Positions 1 to 5,494 of a stretch of DNA of 5,997 nt are shown piece by piece. The translations under genes were made by a program, and so were the position numbers. Positions within the stretch are counted from its first letter, which is position 1, and each line of letters starts with the position of its first letter. Source of the DNA: Planctomycetaceae bacterium (GTDB lineage Bacteria > Planctomycetota > Planctomycetia > Pirellulales > UBA1268). Location of the stretch: positions 1 to 5,997 of the forward strand of contig CANHYS010000160.1 in the NCBI GenBank assembly GCA_947464585.1. The letters are read 5' to 3'. Below the pieces are notes generated by a model, which was given only the letters and a program-made list of their open reading frames with translations, was not told the origin of the DNA and did not search any database.

Positions 1-209
1 AGGAGACGAAGCAGCTGCAAGGCGATCTGACATCATGGGAGAAGGACGTGTCCGCGGCCACGGATACAGCCCAGGCATTCGACGACCGGCTCCGCGCCGC
101 CACGATCGAATTGGCGGCCCTGGAGAACTCGATCGTCCGGCTCGGCAAGGAGCTGGCCGGCGCGTGGGGCACCCTCACCAAGACAATCGACGGCGCCACG
201 TCGCGGTAG
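1..209 (+). CDS. C-terminal end of a coiled-coil protein (partial)
   Basis: The frame starting at base 3 is open from the left edge and ends at TAG (207-209), giving the last 68 residues of a protein whose start lies outside the window. The tail is rich in charged residues, Ala and Leu, with heptad-like spacing of hydrophobic residues (for example LRAATIELAALENSIVRLGK). It has no prolines, as expected of a long alpha-helix or coiled coil. No catalytic motif or family signature is recognisable, so no function is assigned. The gene points the same way as btaA but is 345 bases upstream, with a GC-rich hairpin (245-262) shortly after its stop, so it is probably a separate transcription unit. The codon use and smooth helical pattern make this frame much more credible than the competing frame beginning at 35. 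Confidence 0.6.
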   Translation, partial: ETKQLQGDLTSWEKDVSAATDTAQAFDDRLRAATIELAALENSIVRLGKELAGAWGTLTKTIDGATSR

Positions 210-227
210 CTAGCTTTACGCGAAACA

Positions 228-321
228 TGGCATCCTGCCACCCCGACGGGCGGATGCCCGTCCTTGGCCAGTTTCTTGGCAAACGCAGTTTGCTGGTGCT
301 GCGCTTCGCATCCTGCGAAGC
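228..321. repeat. Cluster of four short palindromes, REP-like, core GCATCCTGC
   Basis: Four perfect inverted repeats lie within 94 bases: TGGCA-TCC-TGCCA (228-240), GACGGGC-GGAT-GCCCGTC (245-262), GCAAAC-GCA-GTTTGC (279-293) and GCTTCGCA-TCC-TGCGAAGC (303-321). The first and last share the core GCATCCTGC but have different outer stem bases, each still perfectly paired. The second, read on the minus strand, is GGGC-ATCC-GCCC, a near-match to the same core in the opposite orientation. This is the pattern of a small palindromic repeat family with changing stems (REP-like). The 245-262 hairpin, 35 bases after the upstream stop codon, could also end that transcript, but no T-run follows it. No open frame with recognisable protein covers the cluster. 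Confidence 0.5.
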
Positions 322-405
322 AGTCTTGGGTGGAGCCGGGATCGGCGGAAGCTCGACGAGCGTTGGAATTTCGCCCTCCCGAGGTTTGCACTGTCAACAC
401 GCCTC

Positions 406-476
406 ACGGCGAAAGTCCCCGCGAAGGAGACTTCTGCCGTCCCGGGGCGCGGGACGTGTCCCGGCGTCCTGCCCGG
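406..476 (+). other. Two adjacent imperfect hairpins upstream of btaA
   Basis: The first hairpin pairs ACGGC (406-410) with GCCGT (436-440). It continues inward after a small internal loop as AGTC (414-417) with GACT (429-432), then CC (419-420) with GG (426-427), around the loop GCGAA. The second pairs CCGGG (442-446) with CCCGG (472-476) and holds an inner hairpin, CGGGA-CGTG-TCCCG (450-463). If transcribed, these could form two consecutive structured RNA elements. They match no riboswitch I recognise. If the -10 element at 509-514 is the real btaA promoter, they lie outside the btaA leader and would belong to the upstream transcript or act as DNA. In GC-rich sequence some pairing is expected by chance. 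Confidence 0.3.
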
Positions 477-508
477 CGGTACCATCGACGACTTCAGGTC
501 GGCTCGGC

Positions 509-514
509 TACACT
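509..514 (+). promoter_or_regulatory. Possible -10 element of btaAB
   Basis: TACACT, followed by an A-rich stretch (CTAAAAAG), is the only AT-rich hexamer resembling TATAAT (4 of 6) close to btaA. It would give a leader of about 35 bases. No good -35 box is found at the usual distance. btaA itself has no clear Shine-Dalgarno sequence before its ATG at 555 (only GGAA about 12 bases away). Confidence 0.35.
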
Positions 515-554
515 AAAAAGCCGCGTTTCGCCCCCACGGTCCGGAAACCCAGCG

Positions 555-1859
555 ATGACCCAACTTGCCGCCCGCCCGAGCACCACGGCCCACCTCAAAA
601 AGGCCGTTCACCACCACAAGATCACCAGCAAGCGTGGCATGCTCGAACGCATGTTCACGATGTGGTTTCGCGGCTTCGTCTACAACCAAATCTGGGAGGA
701 TCCGCGGGTCGACGCCCAGGCGCTCCAGATCGGCCCAGACTCGAGCCTGTTCACGATCTCGAGCGGGGGCTGCAACGTCCTCAACTATCTGATTCACAAG
801 CCGAAGCGGATCGTGGCGGTTGACCTGAACCACAACCACATGTGCCTCACGCGGCTGAAACTCGCCGCGATCCAGCACCTTCCCGACTATGAATCGTTCT
901 ACAAATTCTTCGGCTACGGCCAGCACGAGGACAACCTCGCCAACTACAACCGCTTCATCCGCGACCATCTCGATCCACAGACGCGGGCCTATTGGGAGTC
1001 GAGCGACTGGCCCGGCAACGCGATCGGCCCGAAGCGGATCAGCTACTTCAAGCGCGGCCTCTACAACCAGGCAAAGCTGGGACAGTTTTTTCGGGTCGTG
1101 CACGGCCTGGCGCGGGGCATGCGGCGTGATCCGGCACGGCTGCTGACGGCCCGCACGGTGGCCGAGCAGGAGAAGATCTTCGACGAGACGTTCAGCCCGC
1201 TGTTCGAGAACAGGATCGTGCGGTGGATGGGCCGGCAACCTGTTGCGGTCTACAGCCTCGGCATCCCACCGAGCCAGCACGCGGCGATGCTCGAGGAGCA
1301 GGACAACGACGGTGGCAAACTGTTCGACATGTACAAGCAGCGGGTTCGCCGCCTTGCCTGCGGCTTTCCGCTCAACGACAACTATTTCGCATGGCAGGCA
1401 TTCGGCCGCCGCTACGACCACGAGGGCCGTCGGGCGCTCCCCGACTACCTCAAGCCGGAGAACTACGAGACGATCAAGGCCATGGCGCCCCGCGTGGAAA
1501 CCCACATGGCATCGCTCTCGGATCAACTCAAGGTGGAAAAGCCTGGCAGTCTCAACAGCTTCATCCTGCTCGACAGCCAGGATTGGATGCCGCCGGCGGT
1601 CATCGACGAACTTTGGGGACACATCGCGCGGGTCGGCGGCCCGGGCACGCGGGTGATCTTCCGCACGGCGGGTGAAAAGTCGCCGGTCGATCCGGCACTC
1701 TCGCCCGAAACGAAGGCCCGGTTCGTCGCTCGTGAGGAGCGGGCACGTGAACTGCACCTGCAGGATCGCTCGGCGATCTATGGCATGTTTCACTTGTATG
1801 AGATGGTCGGAGGGGATGAGGTCGGTGGGGAGATGGCTGGAGGACCGGCCGCATCATGA
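555..1859 (+). CDS. btaA: S-adenosylmethionine:diacylglycerol 3-amino-3-carboxypropyltransferase BtaA
   Basis: This enzyme makes diacylglycerylhomoserine by moving the 3-amino-3-carboxypropyl group of S-adenosylmethionine to the free hydroxyl of diacylglycerol at the membrane. It is the first step to the betaine lipid DGTS. The 434-residue product has the BtaA (DUF3419) layout: an N-terminal basic helix, VYNQIWEDP (42-50), the SAM-binding segment TISSGGCNVLNYL (67-79), VDLN (89-92) followed by LTRLKLAAI, LGIPPSQ (235-241), FILLDSQDWM (336-345) in the second half, and DRSAIYGMFHLYE (404-416). The length is close to known bacterial BtaA (a little over 400 residues). ATG 555 is chosen because family similarity begins within the first 30 residues; the frame stays open further upstream, but that part has no family features and overlaps the hairpin region. 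The stop overlaps the btaB start (ATGA), so the two are translationally coupled. Elsewhere these genes respond to phosphate starvation; no convincing Pho box is seen here. Confidence 0.93.
   Translation: MTQLAARPSTTAHLKKAVHHHKITSKRGMLERMFTMWFRGFVYNQIWEDPRVDAQALQIGPDSSLFTISSGGCNVLNYLIHKPKRIVAVDLNHNHMCLTRLKLAAIQHLPDYESFYKFFGYGQHEDNLANYNRFIRDHLDPQTRAYWESSDWPGNAIGPKRISYFKRGLYNQAKLGQFFRVVHGLARGMRRDPARLLTARTVAEQEKIFDETFSPLFENRIVRWMGRQPVAVYSLGIPPSQHAAMLEEQDNDGGKLFDMYKQRVRRLACGFPLNDNYFAWQAFGRRYDHEGRRALPDYLKPENYETIKAMAPRVETHMASLSDQLKVEKPGSLNSFILLDSQDWMPPAVIDELWGHIARVGGPGTRVIFRTAGEKSPVDPALSPETKARFVAREERARELHLQDRSAIYGMFHLYEMVGGDEVGGEMAGGPAAS
1839..1844 (+). promoter_or_regulatory. Ribosome binding site of btaB, inside btaA
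   Basis: GGAGGA ends 11 bases before the ATG at 1856. The spacing is slightly long, but together with the ATGA overlap it favours 1856 over the internal ATG at 1955, which has no Shine-Dalgarno sequence. Confidence 0.5.
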
Positions 1860-2641
1860 GCACCTCAGACGCGTCCCCGCCGAGTCCCGTGTCGCCGGGC
1901 CCCGTGTCGTCATCCAACAACCGTCGTCAGAGCGGCGCCGACCACGCTGCAGCGATGGACCAGATGTATCGGCTCACGCGGCACGTCTACGACCTTACCC
2001 GGCGGTATTACCTGCTCGGCCGCGACCGGCTGCTCGAACGGGTCGTCACGTCGCCCACCACCGCCACGCTGGAGGTGGGCTGTGGGACGGCCCGTAACCT
2101 GATCAAGCTGGCGCAGCGGCCGGGCCACGGCCGACTCTACGGACTCGACGCTTCCCACGAGATGCTGGAGACGGCGGGCAAGAGCATCGAGAAAACGTTG
2201 GGGTTAGCACCAGGCCTCGCGACTTCCGCCGGCGCTTCGCAGCCGTCCTCGGAGAAGTCCGGCCAGGAGCCGATCGTGCTGCGGCAGGGGCTGGCGGAGC
2301 AGCTCGACGCCCAGCGGATGTTCGGGCGGGACGAGCCGTTCGACACGATCTTCTTCTCCTACTGCCTGTCGATGATTCCCACCTGGCCCGGCGCGATCGA
2401 CGCGGCAATGGCGAACCTCCGCCCGGGCGGCCATCTTCTGATCGTCGACTTCTGGGATCAGAAGGACCTGCCGGGAATATTCGCGGCGGGGCTGAAGCGG
2501 TGGCTGGCGATGTTTCACGTGCACTACCGGCCGGAAGTGCACGACGCCATCGTGGACCTGGGAAAGTCGGGCCGCGGCACGGTTGAATTCGAGTCGGTCG
2601 CCCGGCGCTACGCCTACATCGCGAGCATCCAGAAAAACTGA
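1856..2641 (+). CDS. btaB: Diacylglycerylhomoserine N-methyltransferase BtaB
   Basis: This SAM-dependent methyltransferase adds three methyl groups to the amine of diacylglycerylhomoserine, giving DGTS, a phosphorus-free zwitterionic lipid that can replace phosphatidylcholine-type lipids. The 261-residue protein has a class I methyltransferase fold: motif I LEVGCGTARNL (72-82), the acidic residue D98 in GLDAS, a core strand FDTIFFSYCLSMIP (162-175), and LRPGGHLLIVDFWDQ (187-201). The segment before motif I, MDQMYRLTRHVYDLTRRYYLLGRDRLL (34-60), is typical of BtaB and specific enough to separate it from other small methyltransferases. Two parts look nonconserved: residues 1-33, a Ser/Pro-rich leader, and about 116-139, a low-complexity insert between motif I and the next strand. 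The start overlaps the btaA stop by four bases, so the pair is a coupled operon. Only 14 bases separate its stop from a converging gene. Confidence 0.88.
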   Translation: MSTSDASPPSPVSPGPVSSSNNRRQSGADHAAAMDQMYRLTRHVYDLTRRYYLLGRDRLLERVVTSPTTATLEVGCGTARNLIKLAQRPGHGRLYGLDASHEMLETAGKSIEKTLGLAPGLATSAGASQPSSEKSGQEPIVLRQGLAEQLDAQRMFGRDEPFDTIFFSYCLSMIPTWPGAIDAAMANLRPGGHLLIVDFWDQKDLPGIFAAGLKRWLAMFHVHYRPEVHDAIVDLGKSGRGTVEFESVARRYAYIASIQKN

Positions 2642-2655
2642 CGGCCTCGACGCCA

Positions 2656-3492
2656 TCACGGCAGCAGGAACAAGAGTCCGGTGACCGTGGCGGCCTCCAC
2701 GGCGAAGCCTCGGCAACTGATCGGCGGCGCCGGCACCGTCCACGGGGCACAGTTGCCAGGCCGGTAGTAGCCCAGCGGGTAGACGCACTCCCACGGCAGT
2801 TCCACGCCCATCTTGTAGGGCAACACAGGCAGCGTCACGAAGAAGTGGGCAGCCGAAAAGACCGGATCAAGTGGCCCGTGCGAATGGCCATAGCGTTCCA
2901 GGTTCCAATCCTCGAAGTAGAGCGGCTTGTGGCAGTTGCCAGCCGCCTTCCAGGTCATCATCGTGGTGGCAAACCGCCGCGGCTGAAACGTCTCCCCCTC
3001 CAGCCGGCACTCACAGGGATAGTCGCTGCCCGGCCGCCCGCCCACACGGATGTCGAGCGCGATCGTCTCGATCCCGTCGTCCCGGAGGTTCTTCAACGCC
3101 TCCTTGCAGTCCTTCGACTGCTCACCGCAGGCGTTCTTCGCGGCGTCACGGTCTTTCTGCTCCTGCCTGTCTCGCTGTTCCTGCTTGTCTCTCTCCGGGC
3201 TGGCCTTCTCGTCGGCATGCACCATGATCACTTCTGCGGTGGTCAACTGAATTTCCGCGGCAGCGGGCTCGTCGACGATTCCCCCAACGATGACCCCGGC
3301 GGGTGGCTCAGACTCGAACAGCGGGAGGGGTGGCAACGGCGGTTCAGCCTCCGACGCCAGCGCGAGCGTGATCGAAAGGGCCGACGTCGCCAGCACCATG
3401 GCGACGATGGCGACCGTTGCCCGCTCGATGCTCGCAGCCGCGTTCCACGATGCCGTGCGGCACTTTCCTCGGGATGAAGAAGTTCTGGGCAT
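2656..3492 (-). CDS. Secreted or membrane-anchored planctomycete protein, function unknown
   Basis: The function is not known to me. The 278-residue product begins with a basic segment and a hydrophobic stretch, ATVAIVAMVLATSALSITLAL (about 25-45), then ASEA, so it is a signal peptide or membrane anchor with possible cleavage after ALA. A Pro-rich linker (51-75) follows, then a highly charged helix with RDKQEQRDRQEQKDRD (101-116) that may be a short coiled coil. The C-terminal half (about 140-265) has the conserved-looking blocks AAGNCHKPLYFEDWNLERYGH (183-203, as recalled from planctomycete homologues), AHFFVTLPVLPYKMG (215-229) and LGYYRPGNCAPW (240-251). Eight cysteines (121, 129, 160, 162, 187, 236, 248, 260) suggest disulfides outside the cytoplasm. 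The start is well supported by GGAGGGG six bases upstream. It converges on btaB and follows guaB in the same direction after 255 bases, so a shared transcript is possible but unproven. Confidence 0.8.
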   Translation of the reverse strand: MPRTSSSRGKCRTASWNAAASIERATVAIVAMVLATSALSITLALASEAEPPLPPLPLFESEPPAGVIVGGIVDEPAAAEIQLTTAEVIMVHADEKASPERDKQEQRDRQEQKDRDAAKNACGEQSKDCKEALKNLRDDGIETIALDIRVGGRPGSDYPCECRLEGETFQPRRFATTMMTWKAAGNCHKPLYFEDWNLERYGHSHGPLDPVFSAAHFFVTLPVLPYKMGVELPWECVYPLGYYRPGNCAPWTVPAPPISCRGFAVEAATVTGLLFLLP

Positions 3493-3498
3493 GGCTTT

Positions 3499-3505
3499 CC
3501 CCTCC
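3499..3505 (-). promoter_or_regulatory. Strong ribosome binding site of the secreted protein gene
   Basis: Read on the minus strand, GGAGGGG lies six bases before the ATG at 3492. It fixes the start there rather than at the internal ATG at 3399, which would remove the basic N-terminal region. The site sits at the fading edge of the guaB-like fragment. Confidence 0.65.
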
Positions 3506-3652
3506 GGCCGTCAAAGTCATCGCCCCACAGACCGATGTGATCAGGGGAACGCAGGCGACATAAATCCCCCGCGTGGTACAGATCGACCCGGAGCCGCCCC
3601 CAACTTTCATCGCATCCATGCCAGCCTTGATCGGACCGCAACAGCCTTCCTG
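3505..3652 (-). pseudogene. Diverged fragment of a guaB-like gene (IMP dehydrogenase active-site loop)
   Basis: On the minus strand this gap sequence encodes IKAGMDAMKVGGGSGSICTT, then RGIYVACVPLITSV. It aligns without gaps to guaB residues about 283-320 ([20 protein letters not shown], then [14 protein letters not shown]), at a constant offset of 740 bases. By hand count about 78 of 111 bases and 24 of 38 residues match. The differences split roughly 17:6:10 over codon positions 3, 1 and 2, and about 12 of the third-position changes are silent. The catalytic loop GSICTTR is intact. Similarity fades on both sides, so the barrel, CBS domains and flap of an enzyme are missing. The frame stays open across the gap. 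Its only ATG (3617-3619) has no strong ribosome binding site, and the frame runs 149 bases into the next gene. A relic of a tandem paralogue is the simplest reading; a microprotein is possible. Confidence 0.7.
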
Positions 3653-3747
3653 TCCTGCCCCGACTGCCGCTGCCGCCCGGACGGCCCAGCATCCCTCGCC
3701 GGTTGCCGCGGCCGCTGTTCGCTGCCGTATGAGGGGACCTTGCCGGC

Positions 3748-5235
3748 TCAGTCCCCGTTCCCGCGTTCCACGCTGTAGTTGGGTGCTTCCTGCGTGATGA
3801 CGATGTCGTGAGCGTGGCTTTCCCGCACGGCGGCCGATGACACCTGGATGAATTTCGCATCGCTTCTCAGTTCATCGATCGTCCGCGTGCCGCAGTAGCC
3901 CATGCCGGCCCGCAGACCACCCACAAGCTGATAGACGAACATGCTGAGCGGTCCCTTGAAGGGCACCCGCCCCTCGACCCCCTCCGGCACCAGCTTGTCC
4001 GTTCCTCGCCCAGTCGACCTCTGCCGATAGCGTTCGCTCGATCCCTGAACCATCGCCCCCAGCGATCCCATGCCGCGATACGACTTGAACGTGCGGCCCT
4101 GGTAGAGCACGGTCTGGCCAGGGCTCTCCGCGACGCCGGCCAACAGCCCGCCGACCATCACGCAGCTCGCTCCGGCCGCGATCGCCTTGGTGATGTCACC
4201 CGAATAGCGAATGCCACCGTCGGCGATCACCGGCACGCCGGCGGCGGCAGCCTCCGTCGCCGCCTCCCACACCGCCGTGATCTGCGGAACGCCGACGCCC
4301 GAGATGATCCGCGTGGTGCAGATCGACCCGGGACCTATCCCCACCTTGATCCCGTCCGCACCGGCTTTGATCAGGTCGCGACATCCCTCGCGCGTGGCGA
4401 CATTCCCCGCCACCACCTCGATCCCCCAACGGGCCTTGATCGCCGCCACCGTCTCGATGACGTTCGTCGAGTGGCCGTGGGCCGAGTCCACGATCAGCAC
4501 GTCGACGCCTTTGGAGATCAGGCTCGCGGCCCGGTCGTAGTCGAACACACCGACCGCGGCGCCAACCCGCAGCCTCCCCTGCCTGTCTTTGCAGGCATTG
4601 GGAAACCGGTTCATCATGTCGATGTCCTTGATCGTGATCAGTCCGGTGAGCAGCCCCCGGTCATCGACCAAGAGCAGCTTCTCGACCTTGTTGGCCATCA
4701 GGACCTTCTCGGCCTCGTCGAGCGTCACGGCTCCCGTCGCGGTGACGAGCCCTGATCCCGTCATGATGTCGGAGATCGGCGTCTCACCGCTCTCCTCGAA
4801 GCGGAGGTCGCGGCGGGTGATGATGCCGACCAGACGACGCCCCTCCTCGGTGATTGGCACGCCCGAGATGTTGTATTGATCCATCACCTCCCGGGCCCTG
4901 GCCACGGTGGCGGTTGGAGGCAGGGTGACAGGATCCATGATGATCCCGTTGGCACTCCGCTTGACCTTGTCCACTTCCTCGGACTGTCGGTCGATCGAGA
5001 GATTCTTGTGGATCACGCCCAGGCCGCCCTCCTGGGCCAGGGCGATCGCCATCTCGCTCTCGGTGACGGTGTCCATCGGCGAACTGATGATCGGGATGTT
5101 CAGCCGGATGCCCCGGGTGAGCTGGGTGGCCACGTCCACCTCGGACGGCACGACCGCGGAATGCCTGGGCACCAGCAGAACGTCGTCGAAGGTGATCCCG
5201 GTGGCGACGATTTTTCCATCCATGTTGCCTGCCAT
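3748..5235 (-). CDS. guaB: Inosine-5'-monophosphate dehydrogenase GuaB
   Basis: GuaB oxidises IMP to XMP with NAD+, the committed step of guanine nucleotide synthesis in the cytoplasm. The 495-residue product is full length. It has the N-terminal barrel start TFDDVLLVP (15-23), SSPMDTVTE (51-59), two CBS domains at about 97-150 and 157-212 (regulatory nucleotide binding), then the rest of the barrel: D250-S251 and N278 near the substrate, the catalytic loop GPGSICTTR with Cys306, the phosphate-binding D339-G-G341 and V361-G-G363, [10 protein letters not shown] (386-395), and the mobile flap with the Arg402-Tyr403 pair that activates water. The end, ITQEAPNYS, is also typical. ATG 5235 is chosen because AGGA lies six bases upstream; ATG 5223 is the alternative. 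No key residue is missing. A short second copy of its active-site region lies downstream. GMP reductase is excluded by the CBS domains and the Arg-Tyr flap. Confidence 0.97.
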   Translation of the reverse strand: MAGNMDGKIVATGITFDDVLLVPRHSAVVPSEVDVATQLTRGIRLNIPIISSPMDTVTESEMAIALAQEGGLGVIHKNLSIDRQSEEVDKVKRSANGIIMDPVTLPPTATVARAREVMDQYNISGVPITEEGRRLVGIITRRDLRFEESGETPISDIMTGSGLVTATGAVTLDEAEKVLMANKVEKLLLVDDRGLLTGLITIKDIDMMNRFPNACKDRQGRLRVGAAVGVFDYDRAASLISKGVDVLIVDSAHGHSTNVIETVAAIKARWGIEVVAGNVATREGCRDLIKAGADGIKVGIGPGSICTTRIISGVGVPQITAVWEAATEAAAAGVPVIADGGIRYSGDITKAIAAGASCVMVGGLLAGVAESPGQTVLYQGRTFKSYRGMGSLGAMVQGSSERYRQRSTGRGTDKLVPEGVEGRVPFKGPLSMFVYQLVGGLRAGMGYCGTRTIDELRSDAKFIQVSSAAVRESHAHDIVITQEAPNYSVERGNGD

Positions 5236-5258
5236 GACGCGTCCTGTGTCTGGATTGA

Positions 5259-5297
5259 GGGGGGCGGAGAATCAGGTGGGGGGCGGATTCGGCGGGG
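5259..5297. repeat. G-rich direct repeats in the guaB leader region
   Basis: GGGGGGCGGA occurs at 5259-5268 and again at 5278-5287, 19 bases apart, followed by GGCGGGG (5291-5297). With GGG at 5308-5310, GGGG at 5326-5329 and GGGGG at 5333-5337, the plus strand carries six G-runs within about 80 bases, enough for a G-quadruplex on that strand. In guaB mRNA the same stretch would be C-rich. No function is established. Confidence 0.4.
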
Positions 5298-5320
5298 TGG
5301 AATCCTCGGGAAAGCCTGTG

Positions 5321-5350
5321 ATTATGGGGTTCGGGGGCCCCAACCGGCAA
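5321..5350 (-). promoter_or_regulatory. Probable guaB promoter with palindrome in the spacer
   Basis: Read on the minus strand, TTGCCG (5350-5345) and CATAAT (5326-5321) are separated by 18 bases. They match the -35 and -10 consensus at 4 and 5 of 6 positions, and would give a leader of about 80 bases before guaB. An imperfect palindrome, GGTT-C-GGGG-G-CCCC-AACC (5328-5345), fills the spacer, where a repressor could bind. This is the only AT-containing -10-like hexamer noticed in this GC-rich gap. Confidence 0.45.
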
Positions 5351-5494
5351 CGACCTCCGGTTTTCACGGGCTGTTCTGCAGGTCGCCGCGGCGCACGGCG
5401 CGGAAGCGTGTCCTAGGTTTGAGGGTCTGGCGGCAATCCGGCCCGCCAACCCCCTCATCCACGCTTTTCCAGCCCCCAGGTTTTTGCCGTCACC

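Noticed and set aside
264..554. Upstream in-frame extension of btaA starting at ATG 264
   Set aside because: BtaA similarity begins shortly after ATG 555. The upstream part has no family features, is rich in Arg/Pro/Cys as in noncoding GC-rich frames, and runs through the hairpin region.
513..1793. Long minus-strand open frame of 426 codons
   Set aside because: It lies antisense to btaA, a recognisable gene, and its translation is low in motifs and full of Arg, Val and Ala, as expected from the reverse complement of GC-rich coding DNA.
2845..3477. Plus-strand frame of 210 codons
   Set aside because: It is antisense to the secreted protein gene, which has a strong ribosome site and a signal peptide. 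The plus-strand translation is Arg- and Leu-rich without motifs.
3653..3747. Rho-independent terminator after guaB
   Set aside because: The stretch has several short GC-rich inverted repeats, such as CCCTC with GAGGG, but no stable single hairpin followed by a T-run on the minus strand.
3243..3860. Minus-strand frame of 205 codons crossing the guaB end and the gap
   Set aside because: It overlaps guaB and the secreted protein gene in another frame. Its resemblance to a shadow frame inside guaB (around 4196-4429) is explained by the duplicated active-site DNA.
4196..4429. Minus-strand frame rich in Gly and Arg inside guaB
   Set aside because: It is a shadow of guaB in another frame, with no independent start signal.
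5419..5424. TTGAGG as a -35 box for the gene at 5495
   Set aside because: No -10-like hexamer is found 15-19 bases downstream; that stretch is almost entirely G and C.
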